A stretch of 64,000 nucleotides of DNA, taken from assembly GCA_964555285.1 (NCBI GenBank), contig CAZKRM010000003.1, positions 62,001-126,000 of the forward strand, written 5' to 3'. The position numbers were made by a program, and so were the translations under genes. The DNA is from JBBIQV01 sp964555285 (GTDB lineage Bacteria; Nitrospirota; Nitrospiria; Nitrospirales; Nitrospiraceae). The notes under the pieces are model-generated. The model had not been told where the DNA came from and ran no database searches. It saw only the letters and a list, made by a program, of their open reading frames with translations. Of this stretch, positions 15,320 through 23,578 are shown piece after piece (position 1 is the stretch's first letter; each line of letters opens with the position of its first letter).

Positions 15320-16681
15320 CTAGAATTGCATTTTCAGCGATGCCGTTCCCAGATGCACATACGCCCGATAGGTTCCGTTCACGGTGGGGTTGAGATTCGT
15401 GGTAATGGTCCGGGGCTCGTAGATCCATTCCTGATAGGCCAGGTCGAGCCCCAGCGCTTTAGGCCAGAATCGCGACCTCTCGGCCCCTCCGCAAGTGATC
15501 AGTCCAAAGAATTTCCCGCCATCTCTGCAGAGAAATCCTGCACCAATCGAAATGGTATCCGCCGACAGGGAAATGGTCCCCGGATTGAACGTCGCATCGG
15601 GAATCGGATTGTCGGTTCGCGTATACCCGGCGCGGGCTGCCACATCCCAATGCGGCAGCCAGGAGGGATTGAGCCATTTGTACTCGGTGCCGACTGAGAC
15701 CACCGGGACAGTCTTCCAATTTTGCGGTTGCGGGAGCACGGCGCCGTTGGACAACTGCACATCGAAATTCTTGACGGATTTCCATCCGACATATTCGACA
15801 TCGACTTCCACTTTCCACTCACGTTCCAAATCCCGAACCGGCCAGAGCGCGACCGCGCCTCGATAGATCTGCGGCAACACGAGCGTGGTGGAGGCATCGG
15901 CCACTTTGCCCCCGTTCACCAAGAACGACCCGTTGAGAGGAAGCGCGGCTTGACTGGTATAGATGAGCCCGACGGACGCGAGCGGTTTCCCCTCTGCGTT
16001 GCGAAAGGGCGTATAGAGCAGGCTGCCGGTAAATCCGGCGCCCGTTCCCTTGCTGCTGAACTCGAATGAAGCACCGGCCGGAATCCCGAGCCCCCCAGGC
16101 CAGATCAGTCGTTGCTCGACATGCCCCTCGCCGAGGAAACTTGCAAAGGTATAGATATCGGCACTGAGACCAAAGGCAATCTGATCGTTCAGCTTGTAGG
16201 CGATGGTGGGCTTGATGTCGATGAGGGGTAAGGTGGAGAAGGTCGAGGCACTGTTAAATTGCCCGTCGACCGCATACCGGGTGTTGAGTCCATAGGGACT
16301 GGTGAGCCCAATGCCAACGGTGACGTCGGAGAGGCTTTTCCACCCAACGGCACCCAGGTTGGCACTCACATAACCATGACTGGGCGGAGGAAACGCCACG
16401 CTGCCTCCCATATCGCCTCGAACATCGACCCCCACTGGACTCTTATATTTGATGGACCCGCCCAACAGAGCCGTTCCCGCCAGCACTTGCACACCCTCCA
16501 CTTGGCTCAACCCAGCCGGGTTGAAATGAATCGCAGATGCATCGTCGGCCTGGGCGCTGAACGCGTTCCCTTGGCCGGCAGCAGCAGCACCCTGCGGTTG
16601 GAACCGAATGGCCTGGGCCAATGCCACCGGCGGGAGTGATAAGACAAGAATCACCCACCACGTGCAGAGGAGACGGATCAC
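15320..16681 (-). CDS. FadL/OMPP1/TodX family outer-membrane transporter
   Basis: 453 residues starting at GTG. A signal peptide (LLCTWWVILVLSLPPVALAQ) is followed by the family's N-terminal plug motif, 'AAAAGQGNAFSAQADDASAI' and 'HFNPAGLSQVEG'. Alternating hydrophobic strands and a C-terminal aromatic residue (SLKMQF) fit a 14-strand beta barrel. FadL proteins carry long-chain fatty acids or other hydrophobic molecules across the outer membrane. The gene is divergent from luxR with 220 bases between. A role in taking up hydrophobic signals or substrates is possible but not shown. Confidence 0.82.
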   Translation of the reverse strand: MIRLLCTWWVILVLSLPPVALAQAIRFQPQGAAAAGQGNAFSAQADDASAIHFNPAGLSQVEGVQVLAGTALLGGSIKYKSPVGVDVRGDMGGSVAFPPPSHGYVSANLGAVGWKSLSDVTVGIGLTSPYGLNTRYAVDGQFNSASTFSTLPLIDIKPTIAYKLNDQIAFGLSADIYTFASFLGEGHVEQRLIWPGGLGIPAGASFEFSSKGTGAGFTGSLLYTPFRNAEGKPLASVGLIYTSQAALPLNGSFLVNGGKVADASTTLVLPQIYRGAVALWPVRDLEREWKVEVDVEYVGWKSVKNFDVQLSNGAVLPQPQNWKTVPVVSVGTEYKWLNPSWLPHWDVAARAGYTRTDNPIPDATFNPGTISLSADTISIGAGFLCRDGGKFFGLITCGGAERSRFWPKALGLDLAYQEWIYEPRTITTNLNPTVNGTYRAYVHLGTASLKMQF

Positions 16682-16782
16682 AACTTTGCGAATCCTTTCG
16701 AAACGGAGGGCTAAGATTTTAGACCGGCGATGGTACTGAGCGGCAGTTGGCTTGTCCAGCTAAGAAACAAGCAGCATGACTT

Positions 16783-16815
16783 ACGAGCTAGAGCCGTTTG
16801 GCCCTAGCTCGTTTT
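16783..16815 (+). terminator. Intrinsic terminator or attenuator in the luxR leader
   Basis: ACGAGCTAG (16783-16791) pairs with CTAGCTCGT (16804-16812). An inner GCC/GGC stem is closed by a GTTT loop, and TTTTAT follows, so it reads as a rho-independent terminator on the plus strand only. It lies 87 bases before the luxR ATG and after the fadL start on the other strand. It therefore stops antisense read-through or attenuates luxR. Confidence 0.6.
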
Positions 16816-16901
16816 ATGAACGGACCTATTTCTTCTTTCTTGACGACTGCGTATACTTGCCGCGTCTGAAGCTGGGAATCTTCCTCACACGCGGGCGCCC
16901 C

Positions 16902-17717
16902 ATGACCGCAAGCGCAAAACGGCCGTTCCCCAATCAGCTCTTCGAGCAGCTTTCGAAGCGGGAGTGTCAGCACGCGCTGGAGGTCTTCCACTACGCGGCC
17001 CAAGCAGAAACTTCTGAGGACGTTAGAGACGTACTGATCCGGTTTCAAGGACTCTTCCCATTCGATCGTCTACTCGGTGGGCTGGCACGCCTCGGTCCTG
17101 GCGGAAGGTTTGAGGGCTTCACGAACGTTGTCAATGTGAGTTATCCGGACGAATGGCTCTACCTCTACTGGAAGAACGGGTACGCCGAAGTTGACCCCGT
17201 GTTCCGAGCGGTCTCCCGGTCTCCCGGCACCCAGGTCTGGAAACAGACCTACCAGCAAGCGACGTCCAAAGAGGAAATAGACTTCATCGAAACCGCCAGA
17301 GGGTTTGGTCTGGCTGACGGAATCACCACCGGCTCAGTCGACCCGACTTGCGGCCTCGCCACGTTTTGTTCCTTTGCAGGAGGAGAGGACATCGACGCTG
17401 AGCGGTATGCTCAACTCGTGGAGTACCTTGGGCACCATCTGCATCTCGCCCTCATGAGAACAGCGCGGAAGAATGCTCCCGCGACGGACAAGTGCGTGAA
17501 AGAACTGTCCCCGCGCGAGGTGACCATCCTGAATTGGATAAAGAACGGCAAAACGAACTGGGAAGTCGGCCAGATTCTTGGTATGACGGAACGGACCGTG
17601 CGATTCCATGTAGCGAGCATCTTTTCCAAACTCGATGTGACCTCGCGCTCACAGGCAGTCGCCGCAGCCATGGAACACGGACTTCCCATCCTGCACGGTC
17701 TTCCGAGCGCGATTTAG
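16902..17717 (+). CDS. LuxR-family AHL-responsive transcription regulator
   Basis: 271 residues: an autoinducer-binding domain (about 25-185) and a LuxR HTH (about 200-262, ELSPREVTILNWIKNGKTNW). The six ligand-pocket residues known from TraR/LasR are present at matching spacing: Trp85, Tyr89, Asp98, Pro99, Trp113 and a Gly near 140 (YPDEWLYLYWKNGYAEVDPV). The HTH has the usual 'TERTVRFHVASIFSKLDVTSRSQ' layout with a Glu-x3-Ile turn. The frame opens at 16776, but the part before ATG 16902 covers a terminator hairpin, so the shorter start is taken. It converges on the luxI gene with 68 bases between. Confidence 0.85.
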   Translation: MTASAKRPFPNQLFEQLSKRECQHALEVFHYAAQAETSEDVRDVLIRFQGLFPFDRLLGGLARLGPGGRFEGFTNVVNVSYPDEWLYLYWKNGYAEVDPVFRAVSRSPGTQVWKQTYQQATSKEEIDFIETARGFGLADGITTGSVDPTCGLATFCSFAGGEDIDAERYAQLVEYLGHHLHLALMRTARKNAPATDKCVKELSPREVTILNWIKNGKTNWEVGQILGMTERTVRFHVASIFSKLDVTSRSQAVAAAMEHGLPILHGLPSAI

Positions 17718-17785
17718 TATCGGCCAGCCTACCGGCTCCGTCGGCCTCTCACCTATCCTCAGCGCCGTCTCCGGAACAGCGATTG

Positions 17786-18520
17786 TCACGCCGCGTTCCA
17801 CTGCTCGCGATAGTCCGGCGAGGCAGCGGGCTCTTCGAAGGATGTCCGGTCCCGCTGAGCCACGGGCGATGCCTCTACCGTCGAAATCCATTCCAGCATG
17901 TCTGGACGCTTCCGCTCGCTGATCGTACGGAATTCATTCAGGTCGAGGAGTGCGGCGATAGAAAGCGCCTCCGCCGGCGGCAGCGCGACCGGTTCCCCAA
18001 TGGCGTGACAGGGCCACCCCATCCACTGGACGACACGGAGCAATCTATGCTCCACAACCATGTAGGTGTACCGAACGTCGTTGGCGAGGCACCACTGATA
18101 CATCCCTTTGAACACCGTACGCATCAACTTCGCTGACAAACCCCGGTCTGTAATGCTGGGATCGACCGCCAGGCGTGTGATCTCCGCCGTATCACATTCC
18201 TTGCTCACGCGATGAGACCCGACCAGACAGGCGCTGAATTCGCTCTCGATCATAAAGGGAACCGGTGCCTGCGTCATGCGGACGATGCCGAGGAGTTGCC
18301 CCCACTCTGAAAACACGCCGATCGACGTGCTCCACGTATCATACACATCCGACTCGAGCCGGTGCTCCGTTTCAGGCACCCATTGCAGACGTTCCGCGAA
18401 GACGCGGTGGCGGAGCGCATAGGATTGCCGCAACTCTTCCTCCGTCTCCAGCGTCTTGACCACCAACTCGCCCTCGGAGAAGGCCAGCTTCTTCATCCCT
18501 GTCACAACCGCTTCGTTCAT
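17786..18520 (-). CDS. LuxI-family acyl-homoserine-lactone synthase
   Basis: 244 residues, GNAT-like fold. All eight residues invariant in LuxI/EsaI/TraI are present at the right spacing: Arg37, Phe41, Trp47, Asp58, Asp61, Arg81, Glu113 and Arg116 (LRHRVFAERLQW, 'ESDVYD', 'GIVRM', 'AEITR'). Such enzymes join an acyl chain to S-adenosylmethionine to make acyl-homoserine lactones. The chain length cannot be read from sequence. The C-terminal 40 residues beyond the usual end are an extension. ATG 18520 has AAGGAGG five bases upstream. A lux box lies 77 bases upstream of the start (nearest edge of the core), in the region shared with the divergent kinase gene, which indicates positive feedback. 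Confidence 0.88.
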   Translation of the reverse strand: MNEAVVTGMKKLAFSEGELVVKTLETEEELRQSYALRHRVFAERLQWVPETEHRLESDVYDTWSTSIGVFSEWGQLLGIVRMTQAPVPFMIESEFSACLVGSHRVSKECDTAEITRLAVDPSITDRGLSAKLMRTVFKGMYQWCLANDVRYTYMVVEHRLLRVVQWMGWPCHAIGEPVALPPAEALSIAALLDLNEFRTISERKRPDMLEWISTVEASPVAQRDRTSFEEPAASPDYREQWNAA

Positions 18521-18593
18521 GGGCGCCTCCTTCGTTGATCGGTTCATGCTAAGCGGCAACGGAGGCGCATCGTCCCAGAATCACAACCGCTAG

Positions 18594-18619
18594 GTCACCT
18601 GGCGACTCCGCCAGGTGAC
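18594..18619. promoter_or_regulatory. lux box in the luxI / histidine kinase divergent promoter region
   Basis: A perfect 11-bp inverted repeat, GTCACCTGGCG-ACTC-CGCCAGGTGAC. Its central 20 bases (18597-18616) read ACCTG-N10-CAGGT, the consensus of LuxR-type binding sites (CTG-N10-CAG). It lies 77 bases before the luxI ATG on one side and 99 before the kinase GTG on the other. A weak extended -10 (TGTGATTCT, minus strand, 18577-18585) is placed about right for LuxR activation of luxI. No T-run follows, so it is not a terminator. Confidence 0.8.
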
Positions 18620-18714
18620 AGGAACCGGGAGTGAGAGTTAGATAAGGGACCCGTCGGGGATTATGTGCTTGAATAAGAAGCCGTCTGCTTCTCGGAAAGA
18701 CGAAGGAGGGGTAT

Positions 18715-19536
18715 GTGAGCGATGAACGTCACGGGCTTCGGGTGATTGATGGCCTGCGGCAGGCAACATGCGCCGTGCCGCTGGGATCTTCCGCTCGCGT
18801 GCCGGGTCCTTCTCACCCTCCGCGCAGCGTCCCGAATCATCCCTCCGCGCACAAGGCCTCGCCGGACCTCGCGCTGGCGATCCATGCGACCGAACAGCGT
18901 CTCAGCAAACTCCTCCAAGATCGCGACCGGATGGGACGCGATCTGCACGATTGCGTGCTGCAATCGCTGTATGCCATCGGCCTCAGTCTGGACGCGGCTC
19001 GTCGGATGGACAACCGGGCACCGAAGAAGGCCAAGGTACAGACCGATCATGCGGTGGAGCAGTTGAATCGACTCATTCATGAGATCCGTGGACTGATCAT
19101 CGGATTGCAATCGGATACGGTGCGGGAGTTCGATTTCATGGCCGAACTCCAGGCTCTGGCCCAGGTGTACCACCAGGTCGGAGCGATGCACATCGATCTT
19201 GCGGTCAATGAATCCGTCGCTCGTCTGCTCACGCTCGACGAGAAGCAGCAGATCGCATTGATCGCGCGGGAAGCGCTCAGCAACAGCGTGCGTCACGGAA
19301 AAGCGCGCCGCGCCGCCATCTCGCTGCGACGAGCCGGACCGGCGGTTCGATTTGAGGTCACCGACGATGGAATCGGATTTCGACAGACGAACCGCGCCCG
19401 GTTCGGGTATGGCCTCAGCAATATGGAGGCGCGGGCGCGCCAACTCGGAGGCCGTCTCCAGCTTCGTTCGCAACCGGGTCGAGGGACCGACGTCGTGGTC
19501 GAACTCCCCATCGAGCAGCCGGTCGCCGTTCAATGA
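18715..19536 (+). CDS. Soluble NarX-type (HisKA_3) histidine kinase
   Basis: 273 residues, no membrane helix and no recognised sensor domain. Residues 1-55 are basic and Pro/Ser-rich. The HisKA_3 domain has His78 in GRDLHDCVLQSLYAIGLSL. The ATPase domain has 'LIAREALSNSVRHGKARRA', DDGIGF and 'GYGLSNMEARARQLGG'. A GTG start follows AAGGAGGGG. The stop overlaps the start of the response regulator gene (ATGA), so the two are translationally coupled. The signal must come from a partner or from the N-terminal tail. The lux box upstream suggests control by the AHL circuit. Confidence 0.83.
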   Translation: MSDERHGLRVIDGLRQATCAVPLGSSARVPGPSHPPRSVPNHPSAHKASPDLALAIHATEQRLSKLLQDRDRMGRDLHDCVLQSLYAIGLSLDAARRMDNRAPKKAKVQTDHAVEQLNRLIHEIRGLIIGLQSDTVREFDFMAELQALAQVYHQVGAMHIDLAVNESVARLLTLDEKQQIALIAREALSNSVRHGKARRAAISLRRAGPAVRFEVTDDGIGFRQTNRARFGYGLSNMEARARQLGGRLQLRSQPGRGTDVVVELPIEQPVAVQ

Positions 19537-20186
19537 CTCGCAAAGACATCCGCGTGCTCATTGTGGACGACCACGAAGTGGTGCGGACCGGGCTGCGCAC
19601 CGTGATCGGTCTTGTCCCCGGGATACGCGTCGTGGGGGATTGCGGGACCGCCGCGGAAGCGGTCGGCATTGCGAGCCGGCGCCGCCCGCACGTCGTCCTG
19701 CTCGATATCAAACTGCCCGACATGTCCGGGATCGAAGCCTGCGGGAAAATTCTGAAGGGCGCACCCAAGACGCAGATCCTCGTCTTGAGCAGCTATGCCG
19801 AAGAGGCCACGGTCGTCTCTTCCATCAGACATGGCGCTCACGGGTACGCCTTGAAAGATATCCGGACGGATGATCTCATTCGCGCCATTCGAACGGTGGC
19901 GGCAGGGCAGGGATACCTCGACCAGCGAATTACTCGGCAGACCTTGGGCTGGATCAAGACCCACGGGATGATGGAGACCCATCACCCCCCCCAGCATGGG
20001 CTCTCGCCCCAAGAAGAGCGGATTCTCCCGCTTGTCGTGCAAGGACAGACCAACAAGGAAATCGCCGCTGCGCTGGGGCTCAGCGATAAGACGGTCAAAA
20101 ATTATCTCGCCAACATTTATGACAAACTTCACGTCCACTGCCGGTCCCAGGCGGCGGCAGTCTATGCCAAACGCCGGACAAACTGA
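19533..20186 (+). CDS. NarL/FixJ-type response regulator
   Basis: 217 residues: a receiver with 'VLIVDDHEVVRTGLRTVIG', phospho-acceptor Asp58 in VVLLDIKLPDMSG and Lys in 'GYALKDI', then a LuxR-type HTH (SPQEERILPLVVQGQTNKEI, 'LSDKTVKNYLANIYDKL'). It overlaps the kinase stop by four bases and is its clear partner. The HTH is closely similar to that of the broken regulator at 11474-11988, so the two arose by duplication. Targets are unknown. Confidence 0.87.
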   Translation: MTRKDIRVLIVDDHEVVRTGLRTVIGLVPGIRVVGDCGTAAEAVGIASRRRPHVVLLDIKLPDMSGIEACGKILKGAPKTQILVLSSYAEEATVVSSIRHGAHGYALKDIRTDDLIRAIRTVAAGQGYLDQRITRQTLGWIKTHGMMETHHPPQHGLSPQEERILPLVVQGQTNKEIAAALGLSDKTVKNYLANIYDKLHVHCRSQAAAVYAKRRTN

Positions 20187-20398
20187 ACGCACCGCCGGCC
20201 TTTGCTGCTCGATGAAATCGCTCCGATGCATCCTTCCTCGCCTCCGCCTGCAGGGCTGATGCGTTGCCCTTCCTCACAAATTGACAGGACGCGATCCAGT
20301 GACTAGGATACGCGCGCTTCAGCAGACTTGATGGCCTGCATAGTGGCCGCCGAAGCTGAACCATCCACTGATCGGGGTGGACACACGAAGGAGGGAAC

Positions 20399-20962
20399 GT
20401 GTCGGAGAGTCATGCACCGCAAGCCGTGACGGACAAGATGAAAGGCGGAGTCGCCCACCACATCGAGCACGTCTTCGAGGTCGTCGTCTTCGCGAGCCGA
20501 TGGATTCAAGCCCCGCTCTATGGCGGTCTCATCGTGGCGGAGCTCCTCTACGCCTACAAGTTCCTCGCCGAGCTGTGGGAGATGGTCCACCACATCCGGC
20601 AGCTCGAAGAAACCATTTTCATGCTCGGGGTGCTCTCGCTGATCGATATCACCATGGTGGCCAACTTGCTCACGATGGTGATCATCGGGGGCTATGCCAC
20701 CTTCGTGAGCAAGCTCGAGCTGGAGGATCATCCCGATCGACCTGAATGGCTGACGCACGTCGACCCCGGCACCATCAAGATCAAGCTGGCGGCATCGTTG
20801 ATCGGTATCTCCAGCATCCACCTGCTCAAGGCGTTCGTGGATGTGGCGAACGAATCGCCTGAGCACATCAAGTGGAAGATTTTTATTCATATGACGTTCC
20901 TCGGCTCGGCTATTCTGCTCGCCTGGACCGACAAACTGATGCTGAAGGACCGGAAACATTAA
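20399..20962 (+). CDS. YqhA/UPF0114 family membrane protein
   Basis: 187 residues, GTG start with GAAGGAGGG six bases upstream. It has four membrane helices: 'LYGGLIVAELLYAYKFLAEL', 'FMLGVLSLIDITMVANLLTM' then 'VIIGGYATFVSKLE', 'KIKLAASLIGISSIHLLKAF', and a final helix. The sequence 'LIDITMVANLLTMVIIGGY' is the hallmark of UPF0114 (E. coli YqhA). The function is unknown. The 212-base spacer before it shows no gene; it is on the same strand as the kinase/regulator pair and could be a target of that pair. Confidence 0.8.
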   Translation: MSESHAPQAVTDKMKGGVAHHIEHVFEVVVFASRWIQAPLYGGLIVAELLYAYKFLAELWEMVHHIRQLEETIFMLGVLSLIDITMVANLLTMVIIGGYATFVSKLELEDHPDRPEWLTHVDPGTIKIKLAASLIGISSIHLLKAFVDVANESPEHIKWKIFIHMTFLGSAILLAWTDKLMLKDRKH

Positions 20963-21056
20963 CCCGGGTTACGACGGCTCTGATGCGCGTGCCGTATCTG
21001 CCCTCGGTATGCATTCGATACCCTGCTGTATCTCAGTTGATAAGGGGCGCGGTCTG

Positions 21057-22268
21057 CTAGCCCGCCTTCAGCATCTGTGGCGGATGACTCACGGCCTGCC
21101 CGGTCGGATCGACTTTGTGGCTCGCTCCCTTCATCGGGAACAAGACCGTAAACGGCTCTCGAACTCCGACCGTCTTGCTGAAATTCTGGAGCCGTAGAAT
21201 CATGGACTGATTCACTTCCTGGCCTTTGGACGCGAGCAGGACATCTTGACTGGATTGGATGTCTTCGGCCAGGACCATGCCGCACGTAAGGTCGGCCACA
21301 ACGGCCGTCCTCATCTCATACTTGATCTCCTGAGCAAAGGCCGCTTTCAACGCCTCCACCACCGTCGGATCGTACCAACCTTTTCGTTGTTTCAGTTGGT
21401 CGAACGCCTCGGTTTTCGTCTTGCCGGCGGATTCGAGGGCGTCGAAATCCAGGGCCACTTTCAGAATCCGGGCCTCCATCGGAATCTCGTTGCCCTGCCG
21501 CTTGTCGCCGGGGACGCCGTAGCCGTCGAAATACTTGTCTTGATTCCGAATAATGTCCGCCACCCGCTTCATCCGGGGAATTTGCGTGATCAAGTCGGCG
21601 GCCAGGAACGGATGTTGGTTGTACAGTTGCGTTTCCTCGGGCGTCAGCGCCTCTCCTCGATACACCTTCTTGAGGACCGATTCCGGAAGGATCACGCATC
21701 CGATCTGGGACAACATGGCGGCGGTCTTGATGGGCCACAACTCGGACACGTGAAGATTCGCCGCGATCAACTCGACGTACCGGGTAATTCGAGACGATCG
21801 CCCGAACGCTTCAGGATTGACCAAGGCTAAGATCTCGCACAGCACTTCGATGCTGCCGCTGAGCGTGTGCTCCAACAGCACGCGTTCAGCGGTGATGAGG
21901 TGGTGCTGCGTCAGAGCGGCCCTGAGCGCGCTGCCGAACAACTCCGACGTGCAGGGCTTCGTTAAGAATCGGAAGATCTGGCCCTGATTGATCGCCTCGA
22001 TCGCCGCCGTAAGCTCGGCGTTGCCCGTCAACAGCATGCGCACGGTGTCGGGCTCGTGGGCACGGACTTTTGCGAGAAACTCGACCCCGTTCATCCCCGG
22101 CATTTGCAGATCGGACACCACGACGGCGAAAGGGCCCTGCTCCGTCACCATCCGAAGCCCCTGCTCAGGCCCGACGGCGGTTTCCAGCTTGAACTCTTTC
22201 CGAAGCTGGCGCTTGTACCCCTCTAAGATGTTGGGATCGTCGTCCACACAGAGAATCGCGTCAGCCAT
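21057..22268 (-). CDS. REC protein with degenerate HD-GYP-like domain
   Basis: 403 residues. REC domain 1-120 (Asp53 in VVVSDLQMPG, Lys in 'FLTKPC'). It is followed by an HD-GYP-like all-helical domain (about 135-340) that has lost its signatures: the HD pair reads SQ (187-188 in AAMLSQIG) and the GYP loop reads DGYGVPGD. 'LPESVLKK' and 'LTPEE', normal neighbours of the motif, remain. It is probably unable to cleave cyclic di-GMP and may be a binding or scaffold protein. Its start overlaps the HDOD gene's stop by eight bases. It is the last gene of the signalling operon. Confidence 0.75.
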   Translation of the reverse strand: MADAILCVDDDPNILEGYKRQLRKEFKLETAVGPEQGLRMVTEQGPFAVVVSDLQMPGMNGVEFLAKVRAHEPDTVRMLLTGNAELTAAIEAINQGQIFRFLTKPCTSELFGSALRAALTQHHLITAERVLLEHTLSGSIEVLCEILALVNPEAFGRSSRITRYVELIAANLHVSELWPIKTAAMLSQIGCVILPESVLKKVYRGEALTPEETQLYNQHPFLAADLITQIPRMKRVADIIRNQDKYFDGYGVPGDKRQGNEIPMEARILKVALDFDALESAGKTKTEAFDQLKQRKGWYDPTVVEALKAAFAQEIKYEMRTAVVADLTCGMVLAEDIQSSQDVLLASKGQEVNQSMILRLQNFSKTVGVREPFTVLFPMKGASHKVDPTGQAVSHPPQMLKAG

Positions 22269-23484
22269 GTGCCTTCTCCTTCTCCGCCGCCTGCTGACAT
22301 GTGCGGGACACTTCTCGCCAGTGCGGCAGCCGGTCGGCCAATTCCAGCTCGCGTAGATAGTCCATATCGATCGGCGACGGAACGTCCCCTGTCGCCTGCT
22401 GGGACAGCTCCTGCTGCAACACGTTTGCCGTATGGACCGCCGTCAGGGGGCTGAAGGTTTTCACGACGCAATCCGCCGGCCGGTGATGGAACGCCACCGC
22501 TTCCACGATCGGATCGCCCAACCCCCAGAGTCCCAGCAGGTAGGCCCCGACCTCCGCATGGGTGGCCCCGAACTCCTGACGTTCGACCTCCCACACCGGA
22601 AGGCCCTTCTCATGCGCGGTCTTGAGCGTGACGTCGTATCGCTCCATCACATTGGCCGCGAACACGAGAATCCCCACGTCATGGAGCAGTCCCGCCGTAT
22701 AGGCCTGGTCGATGACCAGGGCCGGCGCGCGTTCGGCCTTCGCAATCGCACGGGCAAGCGAACCGGTTTCCAGGCTCTCCTCCCACAGGCGGTCCATGTT
22801 GAAGCGCGAACCGCGGGCGGAGGTAAACCGCGAAAAGACGTGCACCGTCAAGACGAGCGCCTGCACCGTATCCAACCCCAACAAATTTACCGCTTGCTCC
22901 GCCGTCGACACCGTGCCGTGCAACCCGAAGTAGGCCGAGTTCACCAACTGGAGTATTTTCGCGGTCATGCCCATATCCTTGGAAATGATCGCACCGATGG
23001 CCTGGAGCGAAGACGTCTTGGATTCCGCCTCCTTCCTGATCTCGGCATAGAGGGTCGGCTGACTGGGGATCTGTTGCATCCCCGTCACCAGCCGTCGCAG
23101 CGAGTCGTTCCCGAGCAACTCTCGCAGGGCACAGGCCCGCATCACGGCGGCTTGTAACAGCTCGGTCTCGCAGGGCTTCGCCAGGTATTGATGGGTGGCG
23201 CTGATGGACTGGTAGATCATCTCCTGACCCGAGTGGCCGGACAGCACGATTCTGACGATCTGCGGGTATCGCCGCTGCACCTCATTCAGGAGCTGCGCGC
23301 CGTCCATGCCCGGCATGCGCATGTCGGACACCACGACGTCGAACGGCGCCTGTTCCAGCGTCTTCAACGCCTCCTCGCCGCTGGTCACGAACGTCATGCT
23401 CCACTCGTGCCGCATGGCGCGCAGCGACCGCTTGAGCCCGTCGAGCAGTTTCGGCTCGTCGTCCACGAACAGCAGATGCTTCAT
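22261..23484 (-). CDS. REC-HDOD signalling protein
   Basis: 407 residues. REC domain 1-120 (Asp54 in VVVSDMRMPG; 'QYLAKPCETELL'). An HDOD domain (about 150-350) has LQAIGAIISKDMGMTAKILQ, 'NSAYFG' and 'AGLLHDVGIL'. HDOD proteins typically sit in signalling operons and link regulators to motility or secondary-messenger control. ATG 23484 is used because upstream in-frame sequence is a TGAGTTC repeat. It is followed, with overlap, by the degenerate HD-GYP protein. Confidence 0.8.
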   Translation of the reverse strand: MKHLLFVDDEPKLLDGLKRSLRAMRHEWSMTFVTSGEEALKTLEQAPFDVVVSDMRMPGMDGAQLLNEVQRRYPQIVRIVLSGHSGQEMIYQSISATHQYLAKPCETELLQAAVMRACALRELLGNDSLRRLVTGMQQIPSQPTLYAEIRKEAESKTSSLQAIGAIISKDMGMTAKILQLVNSAYFGLHGTVSTAEQAVNLLGLDTVQALVLTVHVFSRFTSARGSRFNMDRLWEESLETGSLARAIAKAERAPALVIDQAYTAGLLHDVGILVFAANVMERYDVTLKTAHEKGLPVWEVERQEFGATHAEVGAYLLGLWGLGDPIVEAVAFHHRPADCVVKTFSPLTAVHTANVLQQELSQQATGDVPSPIDMDYLRELELADRLPHWREVSRTCQQAAEKEKAHG

Positions 23485-23501
23485 TGTGCTCCACTGGGTT
23501 A

Positions 23502-23553
23502 GGGGTTCGAGGTTCTGAGTTCTGAGTTCTGAGTTCCGGAAACCTCGAACCCC
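23502..23553. repeat. Heptamer array inside a 13-bp perfect inverted repeat
   Basis: GGGGTTCGAGGTT (23502-23514) and its exact complement AACCTCGAACCCC (23541-23553) enclose three TGAGTTC-type units. It separates the HD-GYP and HDOD genes and would form a strong hairpin in the operon transcript. Confidence 0.8.
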
Positions 23554-23578
23554 CGTCCGTCTCGTGCGGCTATCATCC

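Noticed and set aside
16682..16901. A second lux box upstream of luxR
   Set aside because: I searched for CTG-N10-CAG with flanking symmetry and saw none; the palindrome there is a terminator-like hairpin.
18594..18619. The 26-bp palindrome as an intrinsic terminator
   Set aside because: No T-run follows on either strand and it lies between divergent starts, where no transcript needs to end.
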